Assembly (NCBI RefSeq): GCF_009389715.1
Contig: NC_052409.1
Location: 4,329,775 to 4,393,774 of the forward strand
DNA: 64,000 nt
Direction: 5' to 3'
Origin: Phoenix dactylifera
Lineage: Eukaryota > Streptophyta > Magnoliopsida > Arecales > Arecaceae
Both the position numbers and the translations under genes were made by a program. Below, piece after piece: positions 53,431 to 64,000 of the stretch. The notes beneath the pieces were generated by a model that was given only the letters and a program-made list of their open reading frames with translations, was not told the DNA's origin and searched no databases. The stretch's first letter is position 1; the number at the start of each line of letters is the position of its first letter.

Positions 53431-54609
53431 GTACAGCCGTTGAATCTAACGCCGCACGAATTACCGGCACGCGGTAGCGCAAGTCCAAGCGGGCCAATCG
53501 CCGGAAACTCCATATCCCCATCTCCGGCGAGCAAAACTCCACGGGGCATCGATCTCTGCGTGAATCTCAAAGCCACCCGGGTCGGCGCGGACTGTCTGCG
53601 CTCGGCGGCGCACCCAAAGTTGGGTGTCCCAGTCCCTCTTTGGAGTCGCCCTACTGCTATGATCATCGTAGAGGCTTTTCGTATTTTCTTCGCTTTCTTT
53701 CTTCACTTCAATGGAATGGAACTCTAATCTCGAGATCTCCGGAGCTTAATCTTTCTTCGGCGTGCTTTTCGTCGATCTGCAGTGGGGGGCTGAATCGCGA
53801 ATTTGAGGTACAACGTGTGATTTTGGTATTCTCCCGGTTCTCTTGTGTTTGATTTCTTTTCTAGCGTCATTTCCTGGGAATTCGTAGAGCTCCAAAGATG
53901 TCAGGTGCATGCAGCTGTGATGTTGAAATCCATGAAGATTTGTTACGCCGCGCTAGATGTCATCATTCTAGATGTCATCCTTATAGCTCCGATATTTCTA
54001 ATACTTAAATGTCCAATTGGGCTATTCTGCTCCAAAGTTGCGATTAACGGTGGATCTCATCGGGATTTAGATAATGGAACCTGTTATCATTGTTCGTAAT
54101 TTTATGCCCCGATGGACTAGGGGTGCTTGGCTTAGAATCTTTTTTTACTTACCTGTGTGTTTTGAGAAATCATTTCACTTGAAAATTTCTTGATTATTCG
54201 GATCTGGTAGCCATGTTAGATTAAACTGTGAAACTGTCTCTAAGCCATTGTTTTATATATTCTATGATTGTTCGAAGTAAGAATCTTCATGAACATATGA
54301 ACTTCATTTCCATATTTACTGTGGCCTTTATGCTGAGACACTTTTTTTCTTATTTCAGTTTTCTTTTCCCTTTCATGAATATTTTAGAACTGTAGAATTT
54401 GCTGATTACATTTGTTTGTTCCATGTATAATGACACATGTAGAGCAAAGGACACTCTACTGGGTTTAAAACTAAGTGTTGTAAGATGCGGAGATTTTTTC
54501 TTTAGCTTCTGATGTGTTGATTCTGATGATACAGGGTTGCAGCATTCGAGGTTCAGCTCATATTTAGCATAAAAGAACTTGCAGTTCCTATAAAAATTGG
54601 GATTTGGAG
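53430..54609 (+). promoter_or_regulatory. Probable 5' UTR exon and leader intron of the carboxyltransferase alpha gene
   Basis: A GC-rich, CT-rich leader-like segment ends with a donor (GAG then GTACAA at about 53808). An acceptor (ACAG, about 54534) precedes the exon that holds the ATG at 54610. A spliced leader is inferred. The 95 aa ORF at 53440 is probably fortuitous. Confidence 0.4.
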
Positions 54610-54966
54610 ATGAATTCATTGTCCCTCTCACCTGCTGTTTATGGTGAGAGAGCTGCCGTTTTGTATCTGGATCACAGATTGATCGGAAGACTTCCCTAGC
54701 TGCTGATCTGCAGAGGAGTCCATTCAGGAATTAATGGAGCTTGAAGCATTTGGACAATTTACGACTACAAATTGGCGCAGGTTTTCTGTTCTTGCAAGGG
54801 TCAGAAAGGACAGAAGCATGAGTATCCCTGGCCAGATGATATTGATCCAAATTTGAAAAGTGACAATGAGTTATTTGTCTCACTTCAAGCCTCTAACAGA
54901 GAAACCAAAGCCAGTGACCCTTCCTTTCGAGAACCATTAGTTGATTTGGAAAAGAAGCTCATCGAT

Positions 54967-57277
54967 GTGAGTTCCCTTTTTCCTCATGCTATATATTTAA
55001 TACTTTAAGCATCCTTTACTTTATTGCATGTCATATTGGTTCAAGTTTTGTGCTAATATGCTAACCTAGCTGTTATTAACAGCCCTGATCCTATGCAGTG
55101 ATACCAATATCCTGTATCTTAAAAGGTTAGAGGATTCGAGTTCAACGAATTATCATCTTTCCATAGGCATGGGCCAAACTTTGTATTGACACGAATGTTA
55201 AACTAAGTAAATAATGATATCCTACAAGTACGATGTACTTCGCTAATTCTGCTGAGTGTTTGCACGAGCAAAAATACATAAATCATCAGTATTTAGACTT
55301 GTCTAATCATAAGCAATTATCAGGATTAGTATTTTGTATTATCTCAGTCTATCTATACAACGGAATAATTATGCTATATTTTCATTTTCATGAAAAAGGG
55401 TATATCAATCATGCATTTTTTTTAAGATTCTTTTGTTATTTCCATGGAAGATGATTGTTTATTTGCAAAATGAAGGAAAAGCTAGTGCTTTAGCATAAAA
55501 TGCTCAAACAAAACCAAGTGATTGACTTACACAACAAACTTGTGAACCTACCTTATGTAATTGATATATTATGAGGTTAGAGCGGTTCCCTTTGTTGACA
55601 ATACTTTTTAAGATGTAAAAAGCATGCTTAGGACCAAACTAATGAGATTAGCAGATGTGGAGTTAGGGAACTAATGCATTGTCAATTCATAGGCGCCATT
55701 AGGTCAAAACAAGAAACACATAAAACAAGCTGACCATGTGATCTAATTAGTAAGAAACTCCATCAAACTTCAACTAAAATCTTTTAAAGAATATTTGAAA
55801 AATAGAAAAATTAGCAAAAATAGGGTTTAGTCCTTTTTTTCCACTAATGAATAATAAAAAAAAATGATTTACAAAATCTCTATGTATACTAGGGAGATCC
55901 ACGTCTACACAATTTGGCTAGATTCCTCATCTATAAAGGAGGTTATAGCTTTTCGAAATAAATATGAGTGAAAATCATCATGAAAAGCTAAAATCTTACA
56001 AGAGTAGATCTTGACTTCTATGTCGACTTTGTCTTCAACCATGTACCTAATTCTTCCCGATTGAAAGATATTCGGTCAAAATCTTCCTTAAAGAAAAATT
56101 TATGCTTGATAGACTTGTTTTGGATTCAAATGTGGAATTTATCCTTGATCCCTTGTGTACCGATTCCTATAGGGTGGCATCACATCATAGCGCTTGAAAA
56201 ATTATCCAATTCAATTGGACTTCGTACAAGAAAGTTAGGGCCTCCTTAGATTTGGTGCGTGATTTGGCAGCTCTTCTAGTAGTGGATCTTGCTCTTGGAC
56301 GTTGTCCAATCCTTCTCTGCTAGAGTGGTCCACATCGAGTTTGGTGATCCTCCCGGATACCATATCATTCTATTAAATTTCCTTAATATCCAGTTTACAA
56401 AAAATACTACTAATCTTACTTCTTTTATAGTAATCAGTATTTATTTATTCCAATTAGTATTTAATCAAGCATTTGTTTCTTCTTCACACATATTCATTAG
56501 CCAGGGAAAATGGATATCTTCCAAAACTTGCTTATTCTATGCAAGAGAGCTTGGAAACCCACTCTCTGTGGGCTTGAGATAAGACTATTAAATTTCTGAT
56601 TTCATTTCCTCCAAGGCACTTCTTTTGGCAGGTTGGTTGTCTAAAATCATGCATCCTTGCTATAAAACTTATGAATAACTCTTGGTAGAATATAAAGCTG
56701 AGCTTATGAGCCTCAAGCTTAATCTACATCATTTACATAAGTCACATTAATTTTCTGATCCAATTCCTAATTCTCTACTTCACTGCACTTCTTGTATGCC
56801 AAAAATATTACAATAATTAACTATATGGTTCTGGAGACCTGTACAGTATGGTTGATTGTTTAGATAAGAAGTTCACGATATTCTTATTTCTCAAATCTTG
56901 CTTCTTAGAAGTGCACCATGGCTATCTTCACAATGTGTTGAATGGAGTGGTCAAAATATGCCAGGTTTTGTCATTCATAGTCTCTTTAGTGATGTAAAGT
57001 GGGCATGGCCGGTTCTTCTTTGGTGGGCAAACATTATTCTTTGGTGGCTGTATTGTAGATTGTGGACTTATCAGAACTAAAACTAATAGTTAAAATTGAT
57101 CCTATGCTTAGTAAGCAATTATAGATGTTCTCTTAAATACTAATAATTATCTAATATTTAATAAGTACAAATTCCCCAGATCACAGAAAAACTACGGCTA
57201 GCTACTACTCCTTTTCATGTTTTTCTTCTTAGTTAACGAGTCATTGACTTCCTGTTCTTGCCTCTTCTTTTACACAG
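54967..57277 (+). other. accA-like gene intron 1 (2.3 kb)
   Basis: AT-rich, with no recognisable repeat boundary or gene. Small ORFs have no known domains. Confidence 0.65.
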
Positions 57278-57351
57278 GTGCGCAAAATGGCAGAGAAACA
57301 GGTTTGGACTTCAGTGATCAAATTAACTTATTGGAAAGCAAGTATCAGCAG

Positions 57352-59428
57352 GTTTGTTACATACCTTGTACCATAACTGTTGATATTAAATAAACAAAAA
57401 GAAATGAACAGAGAGATGGCAGTTAGCAATATTACCATTGTATGAAATCCCAATATTCTTCTCACTATGTTCATTGTTATTTTGGGTATTCATGCTTACA
57501 TAATGGATGAATCATGACAAATGAGAAATTGGAAGGACAAGAAGAAGTAGAAAACACAATTTGTCATGTTTGTCAATGTTTGTCAATGTTTATTTGTCCA
57601 ATCACTAATTAATGCAGGGTGCTATGCGGCTACTGCATTTTTTGTGTTATGAGCAAAACTAAAAAGGGGAAGTGGAAGTGGAACCGACATTAAGCAAGAA
57701 TAAAGAAAAAAGGGTGCATAACAATTAGTTTGGAAATATACATGAATTTCTAACAAATCAGATCATAAAGACTTCTAAACTTGATTGTAAATCTTAGTGG
57801 TCTCCTATCTCTGATCACAGCTCTATTACCTAACATGTCCTGCAAATATGTAGGTAACATGGCTTAGTTTGTACTTTCAGGTCATCCTATGACCGAAATT
57901 TCACATTTGACAAACATCCTTACAAAATAGAATTTGTAGATCTTGACACAATCTTCTGATCAAGTATTAGATTGTTAAAATCTTACTTTGGGATGATAAG
58001 ACTGATTCTTTGTGTGCTACCGACCATACTTGATTATGATTGGTTGATCTAATGTACTGTCAGATTCATCCTGCATTGCTATTTTAGTTTGATCTACAAG
58101 TTGAAGACCCCAAAATTGTTGGATGAGTGTCTAGGTCGCACCAATAAGCAAAAGAAGTTATTTGTTGGCCATAAAGTTTTCATTTATGAAAGCCTCTTTG
58201 TAGTTGCTGAATATGCATAGTGATTTTTCTCTTTAATCAGTTGGAAGAATTATTTTTTAGTTCATTATTTCTTATTCTACATGAAGTTTGGGGATAAAGT
58301 TTATGCATTATAAATGAGAATGGTGATATGGTGAAGAGTCTAGAAGCTAGACATCTAGAGGACAGAGGAGAAAGAAATACAAAGGAAAGTGTTCTCTCCC
58401 CCTGTTGCAAAAAAGAAGAAGAGAGAAACAGTTTAATATGCTTATGCTCAATAACAACGTAACTACATAGTCTGTGAATAAGCAAATATTCAATAACCAG
58501 TTTTTCACAACATCGCATATTATTCATCATCCAAATACCAAATACTTGATAGGTTGTGATTTTTGTTCCCTGCTTGGAGTTTTCTTAAAGATTATCCTTG
58601 GAATTTTGATGTTTCTTCTTGTCACATATAGATATGAGCTTGCAATTCAACATTGCAAGTGCAACTACCATTTATCTTGTTATTAGTCAGCTCACGTGGA
58701 AAGGAGCGGGCTAGAGTAAATTGTTTCTGACTGCAGTAGAATAAGTAGCTTCAGGGTGATCACGCGAATTCTCTTGATAGATTTTGCAAAGTAAACCAAT
58801 TGTCACAATATAATTACAAACTGTTTTATCTAGCAGTGTCAACAAAACCAGAGTTACTAGGACCAGAAATACGTCTTGTCAGTGGTCAGGTGCTATAGGT
58901 CAAATTTGGGATGAAAGAAATCAGTCTGAGTGCAGTCATTTAGTAATATCTAGGCCCAAACTATTTTCAGGATTTATCATCCCTCATCACTTCTCAGTTC
59001 ATTTACAGTTTTTTCTGAACTGTTAATGCTAAGCTAATTCTCAATTCACATGCAAGCACTCTCTTTTTTGACAATCATGTGCAGCTGCTTCATTATTTTA
59101 TTCTAAAGGCAAACAATTGTTTCTGCAATTTATCATAAGCAAATGATTAATTTCTAACTTCTAGCATTTAGTCAAAATTTTTAGTGTTATATTGCATATG
59201 TTCTTGTAATCTACTTATTTGCAAGATTCTGTGATTTAAAATTGCAAACTTTTTACTGTTTCATTTCTCAACTCTGCATGGTACTTATTCTTATATGTTC
59301 TTGTAATCTACTTATTTGCAAGATTCTGTGATTTTAAAATTGCAAACTTTTTTACTGTTTCATTTCTCAACTCTGCATGGCTTATTCTTAATCCCAGTGA
59401 AGCTATTTCTGATTCATAATCTTTGCAG
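57352..59428 (+). other. accA-like gene intron 2 (2.1 kb)
   Basis: AT-rich, with a 97 bp tandem duplication near its 3' end. Nothing else is supported. Confidence 0.65.
59197..59392. repeat. 97 bp tandem duplication
   Basis: Units start at 59197 and 59294, both TATGTTCTTGTAATCTAC and continuing to CTCAACTCTGCATGG. They differ by single-base changes in T and A runs and by a small indel near the join. It ends shortly before the acceptor of exon 3. Confidence 0.9.
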
Positions 59429-60635
59429 GCCCTGAAAGATCTATACACACATTTAACTCCAATCCAACGCTTAAATATTGCTCGGCATCCCAACAGGCCC
59501 ACATTCCTTGATCATGTTTTGAACATTACTGATAAGGTATTCTCTCACCTCATGCTTCTATTGTTGCTCTGTCTGTGTTTGTATATTGCTTGCTTGGCAC
59601 TGATGATTTTTTTTTTTGATTGTGAAGTGGGTTGAGCTCCAGGAGACCGTGCTGGGTATGATGATCCTGCCATTGTCACAGGTATTGGAAGCATAGATGG
59701 CAAGAGCTATATGTTTATCGGCCATCAGAAAGGCAGGAACACAAAGGAAAATATTCAGCGCAATTTTGGAATGCCAACTCCACATGGGTAATGAATGAAC
59801 TTATCAATGATAATTATGCCTTTCTGATAATTAGCGGCTCACTTCTTCACTGCAGAACACTTTTTTTTTTGGCACTTACTGGAGAGAGTTGTTATTAAAA
59901 TGGCTTGGAGCTTTCCTATCTAGTTTAAGAATTTGGCAGAAAACAGTGCATGAGAGTAATTTTTAGACCATTTAGCTTCAAAATATACGAAATCCTTTAT
60001 GTTAGGTATTCTCTAAGATAGTTCTCACCTTAATGATTTATTGTATTGAAGAATACAAAGGCCTCATTAAACATGTATGTTGCTATGTAGCTATCGAAAG
60101 GCTTTGCGCATGATGAAGTATGCTGATCATCGATTTCCCATCATCACATTTATTGACACACCTGGGCGTATGCTGATCTCAAATCTGAAGAACTTGGTCA
60201 GGTATCATTGTTTCTTGTTCTACTACTTCCTTCCCACTAGTGAGGCTATTACTTTCCTGGCACTTTCAAAGTATTTTATCATTGTTTCTCAAAGATGACT
60301 CACTGTTGCTTATTTCACTTGATTCAATATATGTAGGGAGAGGCAATAGCCCACAATTTGAGGACTATGTTTGGACTAAAGGTTCCAATTGTCACTGTTG
60401 TTATTGGAGAAGGTGGTTCTGGTGGTGCTCTTGCTATTGGCTGTGCAAATAAAATATTCATGTTGCAGAACTCTGTCTTTTATGTTGCCAGGTGATCTAA
60501 CATTATCATATGCATTGCGCAACAAAGATTCATGTCTAAGTTGATAATGACTTGAGCTTTCGATCACAAGTACTGTATAATACTCTTTTGCTGTGATATG
60601 GGATGGTATTGTGGATGCTCATTCACCAAGTATCT

Positions 60636-60701
60636 CTATTTAGAGCCATCTTTGACGTTATTCCAACTCTATTTAGAGCCATCTTTGATGTTATTCCAAG
60701 T
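60636..60701. repeat. 33 bp tandem duplication
   Basis: CTATTTAGAGCCATCTTTGA plus a GTTATTCCAA tail occurs twice in succession, with a C/T difference. It lies in the intron between accA-like exons 6 and 7. Confidence 0.8.
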
Positions 60702-61626
60702 TTATCCCTATCTCTCTTTGCAACCTCTATCCATGTCACCTTAGTCTTCCCCTCCTTTTCTTACCACCTTCAACACAAAGTAAAGTATATTTCCTTGCTG
60801 GAGCCTCTTCAGATCTTTGAAATACATATCCATACCATCTCAATCAATTTCCATTTCTTTATCCTTAATTTGTACACCTTCTACAGGTCCTCTAATATAT
60901 TCATTTCTTATTTTATCTTTCTTTTTATCATATATCTATGTTAACATTCTCATTTTTGCTATACTTGTTTATGTACTTTTTTTATTGCCCGGTATTTTGA
61001 GCCATAAAATATGGGAGGCCTTACTGTTGTTCTATATATATTTTTAAGTCTTTAAGGTAAGCGTCTATCACATAATATCCTATATGCACCTCTCCACTCC
61101 AATAACTCTAATTCTATCGTATTTTTCATCTATCCCTCCATTATTTTATACAATAGATTCTAAGTAAGCAAAATGGTCGCTTTGTAATATCTCATCAATC
61201 TTCATTGTATCATATCTTCATTTTCATTCTCACTAAATTTATATTCCATATACTTTGTCTTTGTTCAGCTATTCGTTAAGCCCTTATCCTCAAAAGTGTA
61301 TTATCAGTTACTATAGGCTTGCATCAAGGATCAATGCTATGCCATATCCTTTTTGCACTAATTTTACAAAGATCATATTAATATGTAATGCTACCCAAAG
61401 AATATGGTTATAGGGTTTCTATTTGTTCATCTATGATTCCTTTTTGCTTGATTGTTCATCCATGTTCTCTTAAAAAATAAGTACTCCTTGCAACTCTCCT
61501 GTTGTGGACAATGTCACATTAGGACTGCTGGTCCTATGTTAATTATATATATTTTTGATGCATGTCTGCAATGTTTATGTCAATTTCTCACATGATATCT
61601 GTATTTGTGTGCTCTGCCGTAAGCAG
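60702..61626 (+). other. accA-like gene intron 6 interior
   Basis: T/A/C-rich sequence whose 113 aa and 76 aa ORFs are Ile/Phe/Ser-rich low-complexity readings. I see no gene. Confidence 0.6.
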
Positions 61627-61828
61627 CCCAGAAGCATGTGCTGCAATACTATGGAAATCCTCTTCAGCAGCTCCTTTGGTACAAGATCTGTGGGATCTCT
61701 GTAATTCTGTGATCTTAGGCACTTGCTTTGACATTAACATTTTGCAATCACTTGTCCAGGCAGCTGAAAAGCTAAGGATCACAGCCACTGAACTGTGTAA
61801 ACTCAAAATTGCTGATGGAATCATTTCG

Positions 61829-62950
61829 GTGAGTCTTCATAAGTTTCTTAAAATTGACTTCATTCTTCTATCTGAAGCTGTTAACACCAAAAAATACCAG
61901 TGAAGATTTATAGCTGGACCATAAAATATCAGTTTTGTGCAAGAGTGATGGTAGAGTTAATTAAAATGAGCTGGTACATTGCATAAAAGGATTGAAGTAC
62001 CCTCGTTAGCAGGGTATTCACAATCATTTTGAAGGATATGAAAAGAAAGGAAAGGGACCTACAAAAAACTGGATTCAAGTATTGAGATGGATTTTTGGCT
62101 CAGTACATGGAAGTTGCTCATATATATATGTACTCACAAATGTAAGTGTATATCTATAAGCCAAGTAGGAGTAGATGGAAAATTAATGGTGCTCCTGGTT
62201 ATGATTGTAGGTAAATGATTTTTACAGATGCTTTTTGGTCGATTAGGTTAACAAGCATTGATACAACAATAACCAGCATTGATGCAATTATGGATAGATT
62301 AGATCAGAGGTGATTGATATATGATTAAATATCTAAATGTTTCAGATTTCAATGAAGTTTCTGAGGTTTTCATCTCTCTTCAAGAAATAGTTGATAACTT
62401 TTTCTGCTGATGACCACATATGGAGGAACCTTAGTGTTTCTCCTTAGTCCAACAATGTGATGGCTCAGTTGCCCTTGACCTTTGTTTACTGGTTAATTTC
62501 TTGTTACTAGTTTTTGAATATTTTTTTTGCTTTTCCCCAAACCATTCATACTTCAAAGCCCTTTCCCTATCTCTCATGATACTATCCTTTTCTATTTATA
62601 TTCCACTTCATTTGCTCAAACATAACAAACTTGTAGGCCACAGTTAAATTTCCAGCAACCTGTACCCAGGAAACTCTCCACTGATTAGTAAACTTGCAAG
62701 TCCTCTAGGAAACCATTTCTTCTAACCTAAATGCCTGGAATCAACAAATTTATATCTCGTATAAATATTGAAAGTAGAGATGCCTGATGTCCATTATGCT
62801 CTAGCTTATATATTCATCTGCCCTACTCTTTGAATCCATGTTTGAGGCCTTTCTTTCATGAAACCTTGAATCTGTTTATTTTTAATCACTTTCATGCACC
62901 TGAATCACCCCCCCCACTGCACCACACTACAAGAGAAGAAGAATGAGGAG
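61829..62950 (+). other. Right-hand intron or flank of the accA-like gene
   Basis: AT-rich. The next expected coding exon is absent. I see nothing else. Confidence 0.5.
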
Positions 62951-62957
62951 TTTTGTT

Positions 62958-62975
62958 GGGGGGGGGGGGGGGGGG
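62958..62975. repeat. G-homopolymer (18 G)
   Basis: Eighteen consecutive G. A shorter C-run lies about 50 bp to the left. The length is unreliable. Confidence 0.9.
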
Positions 62976-63043
62976 ATGTCTTAAATTTTATATGGTCTAT
63001 CTATGAAACTCTATTAGGCTTTGTGTCTCATACAAGATTTGCA

Positions 63044-63243
63044 ATCTCAATACCGGACCGTGTACCGATGTCCGATACTATGTTGGAACAATGCTGGTAC
63101 GCCCTATATGGAGTCAGTTTGGTGTACCAAAATTTGGTACACACCCATACCAAGTCTCAATACAGTATTGGTACAATAATGCCTGATACGGAGCTGGTAC
63201 ACAGCAGTACGGAAAAAATGGTCTTATGGCATGCCATCTCAAT
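63044..63243. mobile_element. GGTAC-rich MITE, copy 6, with perfect 8 bp target duplication
   Basis: A GTAC/TACC-rich segment (63052-63235) lies between identical ATCTCAAT octamers (63044-63051 and 63236-63243). Internal words such as ACGCCCTATATGGAG and GGAGCTGGTAC resemble the copy at 1660. Its terminal inverted repeat is weak. Confidence 0.7.
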
Positions 63244-63588
63244 TAGATGAAAGTTAGTTCTGTCTCCTATAGGGCTAGTTATCAGATTACCTTAGAGTTC
63301 TTCCATGTTGAGTAGTGTTTGTGTCATTTTGCTTGTAGGCTTGAGCTGACACAATGGTTTTGGACTGGAATTTTTTGTTTGGCTCTAATATCGTGCAAAA
63401 AAAAAATCTAAAACATAGAAACCTTTGAAAACTTGCAAAAAAGAGAAGAAAAAAACTTCTTTGCAACTTTATTGCAATAGTGACATGTATTTCCTTGTAA
63501 AGCTCCTTAAAAGGTCAAGGGTGTTGTGTGATTGTGTCGAAGTTGATCAAACTGAATTTTAAATAGGAAAATTGAATTTTATATAATC

Positions 63589-63785
63589 TTATTAATTTTG
63601 TCATATGAGGGCGGGCCTTGCACAATGATAAGGTTGCTTCATTGTGATTTGATGTCACGGGCACGAACACAAAAATATCCTCCCTACATGTGGGGTTAAG
63701 GTTGTGTACATCTGATCCTCTCCAGATCTTGTAGTTGTAGGAGCCTCGAGCACTGGGTCACATTTTTTTATTAATGTTGTCATAT
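63589..63785 (+). mobile_element. tRNA-derived SINE (Au-like) with 18 bp target duplication
   Basis: The body at 63607-63767 opens GCGGGCCTTGCACAATGATA, contains the A-box-like TGATAAGGTTGC and a weak B box, then GGTTGTGTACATCTGATC and GGAGCCTCGAGCACTGGG, and ends in a T run. The flanks TTATTAATTTTGTCATAT and TTATTAATGTTGTCATAT differ at one position, a clear target duplication. It is the same family as the SINE at 9200. Confidence 0.9.
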
Positions 63786-64000
63786 ATGGGTGAACTATTG
63801 TTAGAATAAGAGAAAAGGTACGAACACCAGGTAGATATGTTGCTTCTGCTTGAAATAAAATAAATCATCTTCTAGCCATTTTTTATATTATTTCCTTGCA
63901 CCGTGAAGCATTCCTCAAACCAGTAAACCATGATAGTACTAGTAGCACGGGAATATCCAAGAAACCTGCTTGGTGGAAAATTAACTCCATATTATGCATC

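Larger units (their letters stand above)
54610..61828 (+). pseudogene. accA: Plastid acetyl-CoA carboxylase carboxyltransferase subunit alpha, frame-broken (3' part beyond window or missing)
   Basis: The intact enzyme transfers carboxyl from biotin to acetyl-CoA in the plastid, the first committed step of fatty-acid synthesis. Eight exons align to the family: 54610-54966, 57278-57351, 59429-59536, 59628-59787, 60091-60201, 60337-60491, 61627-61678 and 61760-61828. Every border is GT-AG. Conserved blocks include [44 protein letters not shown] and [16 protein letters not shown]. The frame is broken about nine times, each by loss of one base: about six losses in exon 1 (stop at 54697), one in exon 2 (74 bp instead of 75), one in exon 4 (160 instead of 161) and one in exon 5, which also lacks three further bases. 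Exons 3, 6, 7 and 8 are intact. Because introns are kept it is not a retrocopy. It is either a recent unprocessed pseudogene or a good gene with consensus errors. The EPLGGAHADPSW exon expected next is not found before 64000. Confidence 0.85.

Noticed and set aside
54610..61828. Processed retrocopy of the carboxyltransferase gene
   Set aside because: All seven introns between the visible exons are retained with good splice sites, so it did not arise by reverse transcription.

Overview
This is nuclear DNA of a flowering plant. It shows AT-rich intergenic sequence, long GT-AG introns, plastid-targeted and plant-specific gene families, a tRNA-derived SINE, many short terminal-inverted-repeat elements and LINE relics. 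The proteins look monocot-like, and a palm is my best guess. That guess is an impression from protein similarity, not something the sequence proves.

Layout from left to right. (1) About 440-14600, minus strand: a plastid envelope K+/H+ antiporter of the KEA1/KEA2 type. Fifteen coding exons are resolved; the last ones lie beyond the left edge. (2) 17225-26751, minus strand: a complete seven-exon gene for the 25 kDa subunit of pre-mRNA cleavage factor Im (CFIm25), 200 aa. Its 3.8 kb first intron holds a 692 bp GC-rich inverted-repeat element. (3) About 27800-29106, minus strand: a decayed pentatricopeptide-repeat (PPR) gene, followed by a LINE RNase H relic. (4) 33575-36426, plus strand: a complete three-exon R2R3-MYB gene of the LAF1/MYB18 type, 292 aa. 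(5) 37.7-41.9 kb: a repeat-rich gap with a ~143 bp tandem array, a second LINE relic and hAT-like elements. (6) 42203-50214, plus strand: a complete nine-exon RAD51C gene, 346 aa. (7) 51.2-52.0 kb: a GC-rich, TATA-headed, gene-like stretch that I could not identify. (8) 54610-61828 and probably past the right edge, plus strand: the plastid acetyl-CoA carboxylase carboxyltransferase alpha gene. Its splice sites are intact but its reading frame is broken by about nine single-base deletions.

The genes are unrelated in function (plastid ion balance, 3'-end processing, transcription control, recombination repair, fatty-acid synthesis), as is usual for a plant chromosome. There is no operon-like logic.

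Two signals stand out. First, at least six copies of a family of non-autonomous transposons rich in GGTAC/TACC are scattered over the window. Three have perfect 8 bp target duplications and one sits inside a SINE. The large palindrome in the CFIm25 intron appears to be an expanded member. Second, the frame breaks in the carboxyltransferase gene are all losses of a single base and most fall in homopolymers, while the other four intact genes show none. This looks as much like a local consensus problem in the assembly as like pseudogene decay. I found no CRISPR array, rRNA, free-standing tRNA or intact autonomous transposon.
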